From the NCBI GenBank assembly GCA_003387805.1, contig QGSR01000017.1:1-14349 (forward strand): DNA of 14,349 nt. Direction: 5' to 3'. Made by a program: the position numbers and the translations under genes. How positions within the stretch are numbered: the stretch's first letter is position 1; each line of letters opens with the position of its first letter. Under the pieces are notes generated by a model. It worked only from the letters and a program-made list of their open reading frames with translations, was not told where the DNA came from and did no database searches. This stretch comes from Bacillota bacterium (lineage in GTDB: Bacteria; Bacillota; Limnochordia; Limnochordales; ZCTH02-B6). Of the stretch, positions 1-12,559 are shown one piece after another.

Positions 1-154
1 TGTCGATTTCCTCGAACTTGCGCGCCTGCGCCTGGCCCTTCTGCGCCAGATACATGGTGATGGCCGTCGTCGTCGTCGTCTTCCCGTGGTCGACGTGGCC
101 GATGGTGCCCACGTTTACGTGCGGCTTTGTGCGCTCAAACTTTTCCTTCGCCAT
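1..154 (-). CDS. tuf: Elongation factor Tu, N-terminal 51 codons (partial)
   Basis: EF-Tu carries aminoacyl-tRNA to the ribosomal A site as a GTP-bound ternary complex in the cytoplasm. Only the N-terminus is present; the rest lies beyond base 1. The opening [20 protein letters not shown] and the P-loop GHVDHGKT (residues 19-26) identify it securely. The ATG at 154-152 is preceded by a GGAGGT ribosome binding site about nine bases upstream. After the P-loop the protein has five consecutive threonines (26-30), all ACG codons, where the family usually has TTLTA; Leu28 and Ala30 are therefore replaced. The gene follows fusA by 78 bases, the usual fusA-tuf order of the str operon, and no separate promoter is visible in that gap. 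Nothing can be said about domains 2 and 3. Confidence 0.97.
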   Translation of the reverse strand, partial: MAKEKFERTKPHVNVGTIGHVDHGKTTTTTAITMYLAQKGQAQARKFEEID

Positions 155-196
155 CTTCGCTGTACCTCCAGTACGTTTTCGTAGTGTTCCTTCCGA

Positions 197-231
197 CCGC
201 TGGCGGCCCGCCTTCCGGCGGCGAGCAGCGG
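197..231 (-). other. Stem-loop in the fusA-tuf gap
   Basis: The RNA of the minus strand can fold into a two-part hairpin. An outer 6-bp stem CCGCTG/CAGCGG encloses a 4/5-base internal loop and an inner 5-bp stem CCGCC/GGCGG closed by a GGAA (GNRA-type) loop. It begins one base after the fusA stop codon. There is no T-run behind it, so it is not an intrinsic terminator. A role in mRNA processing or stability between fusA and tuf is inference. Confidence 0.4.
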
Positions 232-232
232 A

Positions 233-2305
233 TTAGGCGCCCTGCTCGATGACTTCCTGCGCGATCTGGGCCGGCACCGGGGCGTAATGGCTGAACTGCA
301 TGACGTAGCTGGCCCGCCCCTGCGTGGCCGACCGCAGATCCGTGGCGTAGCCGAACATCTCGGACAGCGGCACTTTGGCCCGCACCACCTGGGCGTTGGC
401 CCGCTGCTCCATGCCCTCGATCTGGCCCCGCCGCGAGTTCAAATCGCCCATGACGTCGCCCAGGAACTCCTCGGGCGTGGTCACTTCCACCGCCATGATG
501 GGCTCCAGCAGCACCGGCTCGGCCTTGCGGGCCCCTTCGCGGAAGCCCATGGACGCGGCGATCTTGAAGGCCATTTCCGAGGAGTCCACCTCGTGGTAGG
601 AGCCGTCCACGATGGCCACCTTGACGTCCACGACGGGGTAGCCCGCCAGGACGCCGTTCTGCATGGCCTCCTTGATGCCCGCCTCCACCGCGGGGATGTA
701 CTCCTTCGGCACGACGCCGCCCACGATCTTGTTCTCGAACTGGAAGCCCGCGCCCGGCTCCAAAGGCTCGATCTCCAGGACGACGTGGCCGTACTGGCCC
801 CGGCCGCCGGTCTGGCGGATGAACTTGCCTTCCGCCTTGACGGGCTTGGTCAGCGTCTCCCGGTAGGCCACCTGGGGCTTGCCGATGTTGGCCTCCACCT
901 TGAACTCCCGCAGCAGGCGGTCGACGATGACCTCCAGGTGCAGCTCGCCCATGCCGTGAATGGTGGTCTGGCCCGTCTCCTCGTCGGTGCGGACGTGGAA
1001 CGTGGGGTCTTCCTCCATGAGCCGCTGCAGCGCCACGGCCAGCTTGTCCTGGTCGGCCTTGGTCTTCGGCTCGATGGCCTGGGCGATGACCGGCTCGGGA
1101 AAGTCAGGGCTCTCCAAAAGAATCGGGTGGTTTTCGTCGCACAGCGTGTCGCCGGTAGCCGTGTCCCGCAGGCCCACCGCGGCCGCGATGTCGCCCGCGT
1201 ACACTTCCTCCAGCTCCTCGCGGTGGTTGGCGTGCATCTGCAAGATGCGGCCGATGCGCTCCCGCTTGCCCTTGACGGGGTTGTACACGTAGGAGCCGGC
1301 CTTGAGCGTGCCCGAATACACGCGGAAGAACGCGAGCTTGCCCACGTACGGATCGGCCATGATCTTAAACGCCAGCGCGGAGAAGGGCGCGTCGTCGCTG
1401 GGATCCCGGCTTTCCTCTTCCTCGGTCTTCGGGTTGACGCCCCGGACCGCACCCACATCCAGCGGCGAGGGCAGGTAGGCCACCACCGCGTCCAGAAGCG
1501 GCTGCACGCCCTTGTTCTTGAAGGCGGACCCCGCCAGCACGGGCGTGATGGTCAGGCTCAGGCACGCCTTGCGGATCGCGCTCTTGAGCTCTTCGACCGT
1601 AATCTCTTCGCCTTCGAAATACTTCTCCATCAGCGCGTCGTCGGTCTCGACCACGGCTTCGATGAGCTTCTCCCGCGCCGCCGCCACCTCGTCGGCCATC
1701 TCGGCCGGAATGTCCGTCTCGTCGCTGCGGGTGCCCAGGTCATCGGTGTAAATGATGGCCCGGTTCGTCACCAGGTCCACGATGCCCCGGAAGCTCTCTT
1801 CCGAACCGATAGGCAGCTGCAGCGGCACCGGATTGGCGCCCAGCCGCGTCCGAATCTGGTCCACGACGCGCATGAAATCCGCGCCGACGCGGTCCATCTT
1901 GTTGACGAACGCGATGCGCGGCACGTGGTACTTGTCCGCCTGCCGCCAGACCGTTTCCGACTGCGGCTCCACCCCGTTCACCGCGCAAAACACGGCCACG
2001 GCCCCGTCCAGGACCCGCAGGCTGCGCTCCACCTCCACGGTGAAGTCCACGTGCCCGGGCGTGTCTATAATGTTGATGCGGTGACCCGCCCACTGGCACG
2101 TCGTCGCGGCAGCCGTGATGGTAATGCCGCGCTCGCGCTCCTGCACCATCCAGTCCATCGTCGCGGAGCCTTCGTGCGTCTCGCCCAGCCGGTGCGTCCT
2201 GCCCGTGTAGAACAGGATGCGCTCGGTCGTGGTCGTCTTCCCCGCGTCGATGTGGGCCATGATGCCGATGTTGCGGGTGCGCTCCAAAGAAAACGCTCTT
2301 GCCAC
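233..2305 (-). CDS. fusA: Elongation factor G
   Basis: EF-G is the GTPase that drives translocation of tRNA and mRNA through the ribosome and also acts in ribosome recycling. At 690 residues it has the normal bacterial length. GTPase motifs are intact: AHIDAGKT (17-24), RGITIT (59-64), DTPGH (81-85), NKMD (135-138) and GSA (259-261). Domain IV (GRGQYGHV) and domain V ([16 protein letters not shown] near the C-terminus) are present, so all five domains are complete. Translation starts at GTG (2305-2303), preceded by an AAGGGGGA site; the next residues [21 protein letters not shown] match the family start, so GTG is preferred over any internal ATG. It lies 21 bases after rpsG and ahead of tuf, as in classical str operons. 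No resistance-type change was recognised. Confidence 0.99.
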   Translation of the reverse strand: MARAFSLERTRNIGIMAHIDAGKTTTTERILFYTGRTHRLGETHEGSATMDWMVQERERGITITAAATTCQWAGHRINIIDTPGHVDFTVEVERSLRVLDGAVAVFCAVNGVEPQSETVWRQADKYHVPRIAFVNKMDRVGADFMRVVDQIRTRLGANPVPLQLPIGSEESFRGIVDLVTNRAIIYTDDLGTRSDETDIPAEMADEVAAAREKLIEAVVETDDALMEKYFEGEEITVEELKSAIRKACLSLTITPVLAGSAFKNKGVQPLLDAVVAYLPSPLDVGAVRGVNPKTEEEESRDPSDDAPFSALAFKIMADPYVGKLAFFRVYSGTLKAGSYVYNPVKGKRERIGRILQMHANHREELEEVYAGDIAAAVGLRDTATGDTLCDENHPILLESPDFPEPVIAQAIEPKTKADQDKLAVALQRLMEEDPTFHVRTDEETGQTTIHGMGELHLEVIVDRLLREFKVEANIGKPQVAYRETLTKPVKAEGKFIRQTGGRGQYGHVVLEIEPLEPGAGFQFENKIVGGVVPKEYIPAVEAGIKEAMQNGVLAGYPVVDVKVAIVDGSYHEVDSSEMAFKIAASMGFREGARKAEPVLLEPIMAVEVTTPEEFLGDVMGDLNSRRGQIEGMEQRANAQVVRAKVPLSEMFGYATDLRSATQGRASYVMQFSHYAPVPAQIAQEVIEQGA

Positions 2306-2326
2306 CGAATAGTCCCCCTTACCGCT

Positions 2327-2797
2327 TTACCAGCGGTAGTGCGCAAAGGCCTTGTTGGCTTCGGCCATGCGATGCGTGTCCTCACGCTTCTTGACCGCGC
2401 CGCCCTGGCCTTGCGCGGCGTCCAGCAACTCATTGGCCAATTTTTCGATCATCGACTTGTCCTTGCGCTCGCGCGCGAACTGGACAATCCAGCGCAGCGC
2501 CAGCGTGGTCCGGCGCTCCGGACGCACCTCCAGGGGCACCTGGTACGTGGCGCCGCCGACGCGCCGGGGCCGCACCTCGAGTACGGGCATGACGTTGCGG
2601 ACGGCCTTGTCCAGGACCTCCAGCGGATCCTCGCCCGTGCGCTCCTTGATCAGATCAAATGCCCCGTACACGATCTTCTGCGCGAGGCTCTTTTTCCCGT
2701 CGCGCATGACCTTGTTGATGAGCTTGTGAACGAGCACGCTGCTGTAAACCGGATCAGGCGCAATTTCCCTGACTTCGGCCCTCGCTCTGCGCGCCAT
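2327..2797 (-). CDS. rpsG: 30S ribosomal protein S7
   Basis: S7 is a primary 16S rRNA-binding protein that starts assembly of the 30S head and lines the E site. The 156-residue length is the family norm. The conserved core is visible: the [15 protein letters not shown] region (23-37), [13 protein letters not shown] (76-88), the R-rich [14 protein letters not shown] segment, and the C-terminal [15 protein letters not shown]. The ATG at 2797-2795 has a GGGAGGT site eight bases upstream. The gap to rpsL is only 18 bases, filled by the ribosome binding site, so there is no room for an E. coli-type S7 repressor structure there. Translational coupling to rpsL is likely but inferred. Confidence 0.99.
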   Translation of the reverse strand: MARRARAEVREIAPDPVYSSVLVHKLINKVMRDGKKSLAQKIVYGAFDLIKERTGEDPLEVLDKAVRNVMPVLEVRPRRVGGATYQVPLEVRPERRTTLALRWIVQFARERKDKSMIEKLANELLDAAQGQGGAVKKREDTHRMAEANKAFAHYRW

Positions 2798-2815
2798 GGC
2801 TCAACCTCCCGTTCC

Positions 2816-3229
2816 TTACTTAGGCCGCTTGGCCCCGTACTTGGAGCGTCCCTGCCGGCGAGCGGCCACCCCCGCGGTGTCCAGGGTACCGCGGACGATG
2901 TGGTAGCGGACGCCCGGCAAGTCCTTCACGCGGCCACCGCGGACCAACACCACCGAGTGCTCCTGGAGGTTGTGGCCCTCTCCGGGAATGTAGCACGTCA
3001 CTTCGATCCCGTTGGTCAGACGCACGCGGGCCACTTTCCGCAGCGCGGAGTTGGGCTTCTTCGGCGTCGTCGTGTAGACGCGCGTGCAAACGCCCCGCTT
3101 GAACGGAGCAGGATTCGTCTCCAGCGTACGGCCCTTCAGCGTATTGTGGGTAAAGCGCAAAGCCGGCGCCTTCGTCTTCTTCTTGACCGGCCGGCGGCCC
3201 TTCCGAACCAGCTGGTTAATGGTCGGCAC
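2816..3229 (-). CDS. rpsL: 30S ribosomal protein S12
   Basis: S12 sits at the decoding centre and governs accuracy and streptomycin response. At 137 residues it is about 13 longer than the E. coli protein. The extra residues lie in the N-terminal arm (about 16-42), a form typical of Firmicutes. The conserved [13 protein letters not shown] segment (53-65) and [14 protein letters not shown] (97-110) are intact. Lys57/Lys58 and Lys102 are the wild-type residues at classical streptomycin positions, so no ribosomal resistance allele is visible. The start is GTG at 3229-3227, with an AAGGAGGGG site nine bases upstream; [10 protein letters not shown] follows, as in the family. It lies 30 bases after the L7Ae-like gene and is co-transcribed from the promoter behind rpoC. 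Confidence 0.99.
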   Translation of the reverse strand: MPTINQLVRKGRRPVKKKTKAPALRFTHNTLKGRTLETNPAPFKRGVCTRVYTTTPKKPNSALRKVARVRLTNGIEVTCYIPGEGHNLQEHSVVLVRGGRVKDLPGVRYHIVRGTLDTAGVAARRQGRSKYGAKRPK

Positions 3230-3259
3230 CTGGCAAGCCCCTCCTTTCCGTCGTCGCGA

Positions 3260-3520
3260 TCAGCGGACGGCGCGGCCGCCGAGCACCGCGGCGGCCGCCG
3301 CACCGACGTTGATCGAGCAGTATTTCCCCAGTTCTCGCATGTTGTCCACGTAAACGATTTCGGTCCCGTTCCGGCGGGCAAGATCCTCCACCGGCTTGAC
3401 CACCCGTGCCTCGGCGTCGCGGGCGACGAACACGACTTCCGCCGTGCCTTTCTCAATGGCCTTCAACGTCTGCCGCGCGCCGACCGCACGGCTGCGCGCC
3501 TTTACGGGACGCTCAGGCAT
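3260..3520 (-). CDS. L7Ae-family ribosomal/kink-turn-binding protein (YbxF-like)
   Basis: This 86-residue protein belongs to the L7Ae/L30e/S12e/Gadd45 fold, called YbxF or ribosomal L7Ae-like protein in Bacillus. Members bind kink-turn RNA. The signature is the N-terminal VGARQTLKAIEKGTAEVVFVARDAE (13-37), then a central helix-strand stretch with NGTEIVYVDNMRELGKYCSINVG (51-73). The length fits YbxF-type proteins (about 80-85). The ATG at 3520-3518 has an AAAAGG site ten bases upstream; another ATG four bases further up is out of frame. Its place between rpoC and rpsL is the standard Firmicutes location and is good supporting evidence. It is the first gene of the str transcript. Its cellular role in bacteria is poorly defined; ribosome association and RNA binding are known for relatives, not shown here. 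Confidence 0.93.
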   Translation of the reverse strand: MPERPVKARSRAVGARQTLKAIEKGTAEVVFVARDAEARVVKPVEDLARRNGTEIVYVDNMRELGKYCSINVGAAAAAVLGGRAVR

Positions 3521-3555
3521 CGTTCATCAGCCTTTTGCGGCACGCACACTTTCGT

Positions 3556-3584
3556 ATTCTAGCACCCACCCGAAACGCTGTCAA
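3556..3584 (-). promoter_or_regulatory. SigA-type promoter of the str operon (L7Ae-like-rpsL-rpsG-fusA-tuf)
   Basis: The minus strand shows a perfect -35 box TTGACA (3584-3579), a 17-base spacer and a -10 box TAGAAT (3561-3556). A TGc triplet directly before the -10 makes it an extended -10. The -35 begins three bases after the rpoC stop codon. A start point about seven bases below the -10, near 3549, would give a 5' leader of roughly 28 bases. The bases after the -10 (ACGAAAGTG) closely match those of the first rpoB promoter. The prediction is by inspection only. Confidence 0.85.
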
Positions 3585-3587
3585 CGA

Positions 3588-7154
<3,567 letters not shown>

Positions 7155-7166
7155 GCGAATGCCCCC

Positions 7167-10832
<3,666 letters not shown>

Positions 10833-10836
10833 ACCC

Positions 10837-10848
10837 ATCACCTCTTCT
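10837..10848 (-). promoter_or_regulatory. Ribosome binding site deciding the rpoB start
   Basis: The minus strand reads AGAAGAGGTGAT, matching eight consecutive bases (GAGGTGAT) of the consensus complementary to the 16S rRNA 3' end. Spacing from GAGG to TTG at 10832 is eight bases. It overlaps the GTG (10841) and leaves only two bases to the ATG (10838), which argues against those starts. The ATG at 10823 would be 17 bases away. Confidence 0.7.
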
Positions 10849-10874
10849 GACTATATCTGGCTGGGAGCATCAGG

Positions 10875-10899
10875 AAAAAGCAAGGACGAGCAGGTCCTT
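10875..10899 (-). terminator. Candidate intrinsic terminator (attenuator) in the rpoB leader
   Basis: The transcript can form the stem AAGGAC/GTCCTT (10899-10894 with 10887-10882) around a six-base loop, followed by GC and then five T residues (10879-10875). An A-rich stretch precedes it, as in many intrinsic terminators. The stem is short (6 bp, three G-C pairs), so termination would be partial at best. Its 5' arm also takes part in the competing hairpin at 10893-10925, which is what makes an attenuator attractive. Confidence 0.45.
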
Positions 10900-10925
10900 T
10901 TCTCAAAAATCAAGAAAAAGAGACC
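10893..10925 (-). promoter_or_regulatory. Candidate antiterminator hairpin in the rpoB leader
   Basis: GGTCTCTTTTTC (10925-10914) can pair with GAGAAAAGGACC (10904-10893) around a nine-base loop. In one register 11 of 12 positions pair (two G-U). In another the helix is continuous with two single-T bulges. Forming it uses the whole 5' arm of the downstream terminator stem (AAGGAC), so only one of the two can exist at a time. The regulating signal is unknown. Confidence 0.4.
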
Positions 10926-10975
10926 TTCCCTCCTCACTCCGATATCCAACTTGATGCACAGGGGAACATTTCACC

Positions 10976-11004
10976 AGTATATAGGTTTTGCATGAGGCTG
11001 CCAA
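10976..11004 (-). promoter_or_regulatory. Second rpoB promoter (P2)
   Basis: The minus strand has TTGGCA (11004-10999), a 17-base spacer and TATACT (10981-10976), each box one base from the SigA consensus. The start point would be near 10969, giving a leader of about 137 bases that still includes the attenuator-like hairpins. It lies about 90 bases downstream of the P1 -10 box. Predicted by inspection. Confidence 0.65.
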
Positions 11005-11018
11005 GACTATTCGGCACC

Positions 11019-11035
11019 GCCCGACTCGGTCGGGC
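11019..11035 (-). other. Small hairpin in the rpoB P1 leader
   Basis: GCCCGAC and GTCGGGC form a perfect 7-bp stem with a CGA loop. Flanking GCA and TGC could extend it by three pairs across a small internal loop. It would be present only in transcripts from P1 or from upstream, since it lies just above the P2 -35 box. There is no T-run, so it is not a terminator by itself. Confidence 0.4.
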
Positions 11036-11091
11036 ATGCTTCAGAGCGCGCAGGGCATATATCCCCAATCGTGACGGTATCGCACTATCGG

Positions 11092-11120
11092 ATTCTACCA
11101 CGCGCCGACAAAGATGTCAA
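11092..11120 (-). promoter_or_regulatory. First rpoBC promoter (P1), SigA type
   Basis: The minus strand shows a perfect TTGACA (11120-11115), a 17-base spacer and TAGAAT (11097-11092), with TGg directly before the -10 (extended -10). Start of transcription would fall near 11085, giving a long leader of about 250 bases before rpoB. The -35, spacer length, TGn, -10 and the following nCGAwAGTG all match the str operon promoter behind rpoC. Confidence 0.85.
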
Positions 11121-11151
11121 CAGCCAGGTGTGCGGACGGTCAGAAGCGAGT

Positions 11152-11168
11152 CGGGAGCAAAGGTCCCG
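11152..11168 (-). other. Short hairpin between the rplL stem-loop and P1
   Basis: CGGGA and TCCCG form a 5-bp stem with a seven-base loop directly below the long GC hairpin that follows rplL. Together they may protect the 3' end of the rplL message. That role is inferred. Confidence 0.3.
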
Positions 11169-11169
11169 C

Positions 11170-11211
11170 ACCCGGTGCGGCGGCCGCGGCCCCGCGGCCG
11201 CCGTACCGGGT
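11170..11211 (-). terminator. Long GC hairpin behind rplL (3' end stabiliser or partial terminator)
   Basis: Two 20-base arms are complementary except for one A/C mismatch at position 8: ACCCGGTACGGCGGCCGCGG (11211-11192) and its partner (11189-11170), with two bases between them. In RNA the tip would open to a loop of about six bases. It starts 33 bases after the rplL stop codon. Only three T residues lie downstream, and not adjacent to the stem, so a classical intrinsic terminator is unlikely. It fits a processing or partial-termination site that separates abundant rplL mRNA from rpoBC. Confidence 0.5.
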
Positions 11212-11244
11212 CCATGGATGCGTATTCCGCAGGAGGGGAACCGC

Positions 11245-11625
11245 TTACTTGACCTCGACGGTGGCGCCGGCCTCTTCCAGCTTGGCCTTGATCTCTTCGG
11301 CCTCTTCCTTGCTGACGCCTTCCTTGACCGGTTTGGGAGCGTTGTCCACCAGGTCCTTGGCTTCCTTGAGGCCCAGGCCCGTCAGCTCGCGCACGACCTT
11401 AATGACCTGGATCTTCTTGTCGCCGGCCGACGTCAGCACCACGTCGAACTCGGTCTTCTCCTCGGCCTCGGCCGCCGCCGCGCCGCCGGCGGCGCCCGGC
11501 ATGGCCGCCACAGCCACGGGGGCCGCCGCGCTGACGCCGAACTTCTCCTCCAGCGCCTTGACCAGCTCGGACAGCTCCAGCACCGTCATGTTCTCGATGG
11601 CTTCGAGAATCTGCTCTTTCGTCAT
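11245..11625 (-). CDS. rplL: 50S ribosomal protein L7/L12
   Basis: L7/L12 forms the flexible stalk that recruits and activates GTPase factors (EF-G, EF-Tu, IF2). The protein has 126 residues. The N-terminal dimerisation and L10-binding helices run from about 1 to 32 ([20 protein letters not shown]). An Ala/Gly-rich hinge covers about 36-55. The C-terminal factor-binding domain follows, with [23 protein letters not shown] and the end GATVEVK. The frame is open 12 codons further upstream, but only the ATG at 11625-11623 has a GAGGAGG site at correct spacing and the family N-terminus, so the shorter form is chosen. It follows rplJ by 114 bases, which contain a hairpin, and is itself followed by a strong GC stem-loop. 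Confidence 0.98.
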   Translation of the reverse strand: MTKEQILEAIENMTVLELSELVKALEEKFGVSAAAPVAVAAMPGAAGGAAAAEAEEKTEFDVVLTSAGDKKIQVIKVVRELTGLGLKEAKDLVDNAPKPVKEGVSKEEAEEIKAKLEEAGATVEVK

Positions 11626-11670
11626 CGTTTCGTCCTCCTCAAAGTGCAATTTCCATACCAACCGACCGAC

Positions 11671-11693
11671 GTCCGCCGCCTCACGCGGCGGAC
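11671..11693 (-). other. Hairpin in the rplJ-rplL gap
   Basis: GTCCGCCGC and GCGGCGGAC form a perfect 9-bp stem with a five-base GTGAG loop, ending 45 bases before the rplL start codon. No T-run follows. It could be an mRNA processing or stabilising element helping rplL to be expressed above rplJ, as the several copies of L7/L12 per ribosome require. That role is inferred. A second GC-rich inverted repeat lies closer to the rplJ stop (about 11707-11738). Confidence 0.4.
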
Positions 11694-11739
11694 ACTGCCA
11701 CGTTCGCCGGCCCCGCGGGCTGCGCCGCGCCGGCCCGGC

Positions 11740-12261
11740 TCAGGCGGCCTCCTTCTTCTCCCGCACCGCGTTGAGGGCGTAAACCAGGCTGCGAAGGGTG
11801 CCCTGCAGCACGGAGACGAAGCCCGCGATGGGCGCCTGCATGCCGCCCAGCACCTGCGCCAGCAGCACCTCGCGCGGCGGCAAATCCGCCAGGGCCTGGA
11901 TGTCGTCCACGCCCAGCAGCTTGCCCTCCAGCAGCCCGCCGCGAATCTCCAGGATCTTGGAGTCTTTGGCGAACTCGTTGAGGGCCTTGGCCGTGGCCAC
12001 CGGATCCTGTTTGGCGAACGCCACCGCCGTGGGGCCCGCCAGCAGCTGCTCCAGCGCCTCCACGCCGGCCTCGGCCGCCGCCCGGCGGGCCAGCGTGTTC
12101 TTGACCACCCGGTACTCGGTGCCCACCTCCCGCAGCTTGCGCCGCAGCTTCGTCATCTGGGTCACCGTCAAGCCGCGGTAGTCGGTGACGAACACCGCCT
12201 GTGAGGCCTGCAAGTCTTCGCGAATCTGTTCTACGGCCGCGACCTTCTCCGGCCTTGCCAT
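11740..12261 (-). CDS. rplJ: 50S ribosomal protein L10
   Basis: L10 anchors the L7/L12 stalk to 23S rRNA and, as a complex with L12, represses its own operon. The protein has 173 residues. The N-terminal RNA-binding part shows [23 protein letters not shown], then [13 protein letters not shown]. The C-terminal helix [31 protein letters not shown] is about ten residues longer than in E. coli or Bacillus and resembles the Thermotoga form that binds three L12 dimers. The frame stays open upstream for 54 more codons, but the ATG at 12261-12259 has a full GAGGAGGTGAT site eight bases before it and the typical start [13 protein letters not shown]; the ATG at 12267 is too close to that site. Expression is probably set by the L10 leader upstream. 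Confidence 0.98.
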   Translation of the reverse strand: MARPEKVAAVEQIREDLQASQAVFVTDYRGLTVTQMTKLRRKLREVGTEYRVVKNTLARRAAAEAGVEALEQLLAGPTAVAFAKQDPVATAKALNEFAKDSKILEIRGGLLEGKLLGVDDIQALADLPPREVLLAQVLGGMQAPIAGFVSVLQGTLRSLVYALNAVREKKEAA

Positions 12262-12354
12262 GTGCATCACCTCCTCAAACGGCGTCCTGTCGTCCCGCGT
12301 CGTGCGGGTCGCCGTCCGGCGGCGCCCGACGCCCCGGAGCGTTGGCCGCCGACG

Positions 12355-12391
12355 AAAAAACCTCCGATTCGGCCGCCGGCCTATCGGAGGT
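12355..12391 (-). terminator. Intrinsic terminator of the L10 leader (attenuator)
   Basis: The stem ACCTCCGAT/ATCGGAGGT (9 bp) encloses an inner GGCC/GGCC helix with a GGC loop and is followed by a six-T run (12360-12355; the first T closes the stem). This is a textbook intrinsic terminator placed about 93 bases before rplJ, where read-through would be needed to express rplJ and rplL. Its 5' arm can pair instead with the 3' strand of the L10 leader. Confidence 0.88.
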
Positions 12392-12433
12392 GACATCAAC
12401 GCGCGCGCACAAGGCGCGTCCATTTTGCGTGAT

Positions 12434-12508
12434 GGCTGACCTCGGCCGGCGAGCCTGTCGGCTCCTTAGGCCCTGGCGGGCACCGGCTGTCTGCGGCCGA
12501 ACCGTTGG
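12434..12508 (-). ncRNA. Ribosomal L10 leader (L10/L12-binding autoregulatory RNA)
   Basis: The minus strand has the conserved elements of the bacterial L10 leader: a 5' strand with GCAGACAGCCGG (12494-12483) and a 3' strand ending GGCCGAGGTC (12447-12438). Between them are the small helices GCCC/GGGC and GAGCC/GGCTC. The 5' and 3' strands pair as CCGG/CCGG with TTCGG/CCGAG below, leaving the asymmetric purine-rich loop that L10 recognises. In Bacillus, L10(L12)4 binding to this leader favours the downstream terminator. Here CCGGCCGAGGT (12449-12439) can also pair with ACCTC and GGCCGG of the terminator 5' arm across a five-base bulge, giving an antiterminator. Family match is from memory of the consensus. 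Confidence 0.82.
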
Positions 12509-12559
12509 ATCTTCTATTCAGCTGGTGATGTTCATCGTGCCTGCGCCGGCGGCAACGCT

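Larger units (their letters stand above)
10833..11244 (-). promoter_or_regulatory. rplL-rpoB intergenic regulatory region (no gene)
   Basis: This 412-base stretch holds no convincing gene on either strand. Going with transcription it contains the rplL 3' end, two GC hairpins (11170-11211 and 11152-11168), promoter P1, a small hairpin (11019-11035), promoter P2, a purine-rich segment GAGGAGGGAAGG, two competing hairpins (10882-10925) with a T-run, and the rpoB ribosome binding site. The part below about 11100 is clearly richer in A and T than the flanking genes. Bacillus has a methyltransferase gene (ybxB) in this position; none is present here. Confidence 0.75.
12262..12559 (-). promoter_or_regulatory. 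rplA-rplJ intergenic leader region (no gene)
   Basis: The 298 bases between the rplA stop and the rplJ start carry, in order of transcription, a short unassigned segment, the L10-binding leader (12508-12434), a linker, an intrinsic terminator (12391-12355), a GC-rich segment with an inverted repeat CGGCGGC/GCCGCCG, and the rplJ ribosome binding site. No promoter with both boxes near consensus was found here, so the leader is most likely entered by transcripts from upstream. Confidence 0.8.

Noticed and set aside
2798..2815. An S7 autoregulatory structure between rpsL and rpsG as in E. coli
   Set aside because: The gap is 18 bases and is filled by the rpsG ribosome binding site; no such fold is possible within it.
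287..3562. A 1,091-codon open frame on the plus strand across fusA, rpsG, rpsL and the L7Ae-like gene
   Set aside because: Same cause: it mirrors the sense codons of four well-identified genes and has no recognisable domains.
11626..11661. 12-codon N-terminal extension of L7/L12
   Set aside because: The ribosome binding site GAGGAGG lies inside this extension and the family N-terminus starts at the ATG at 11625.
12262..12423. 54-codon N-terminal extension of L10
   Set aside because: It would run through the L10 leader terminator and is Arg-rich without family similarity. A full ribosome binding site sits just before the ATG at 12261.
12500..12559. A promoter directly before the L10 leader (TAGAAG near 12510)
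   Set aside because: No -35-like hexamer occurs at 16-18 bases upstream of this weak -10-like sequence.
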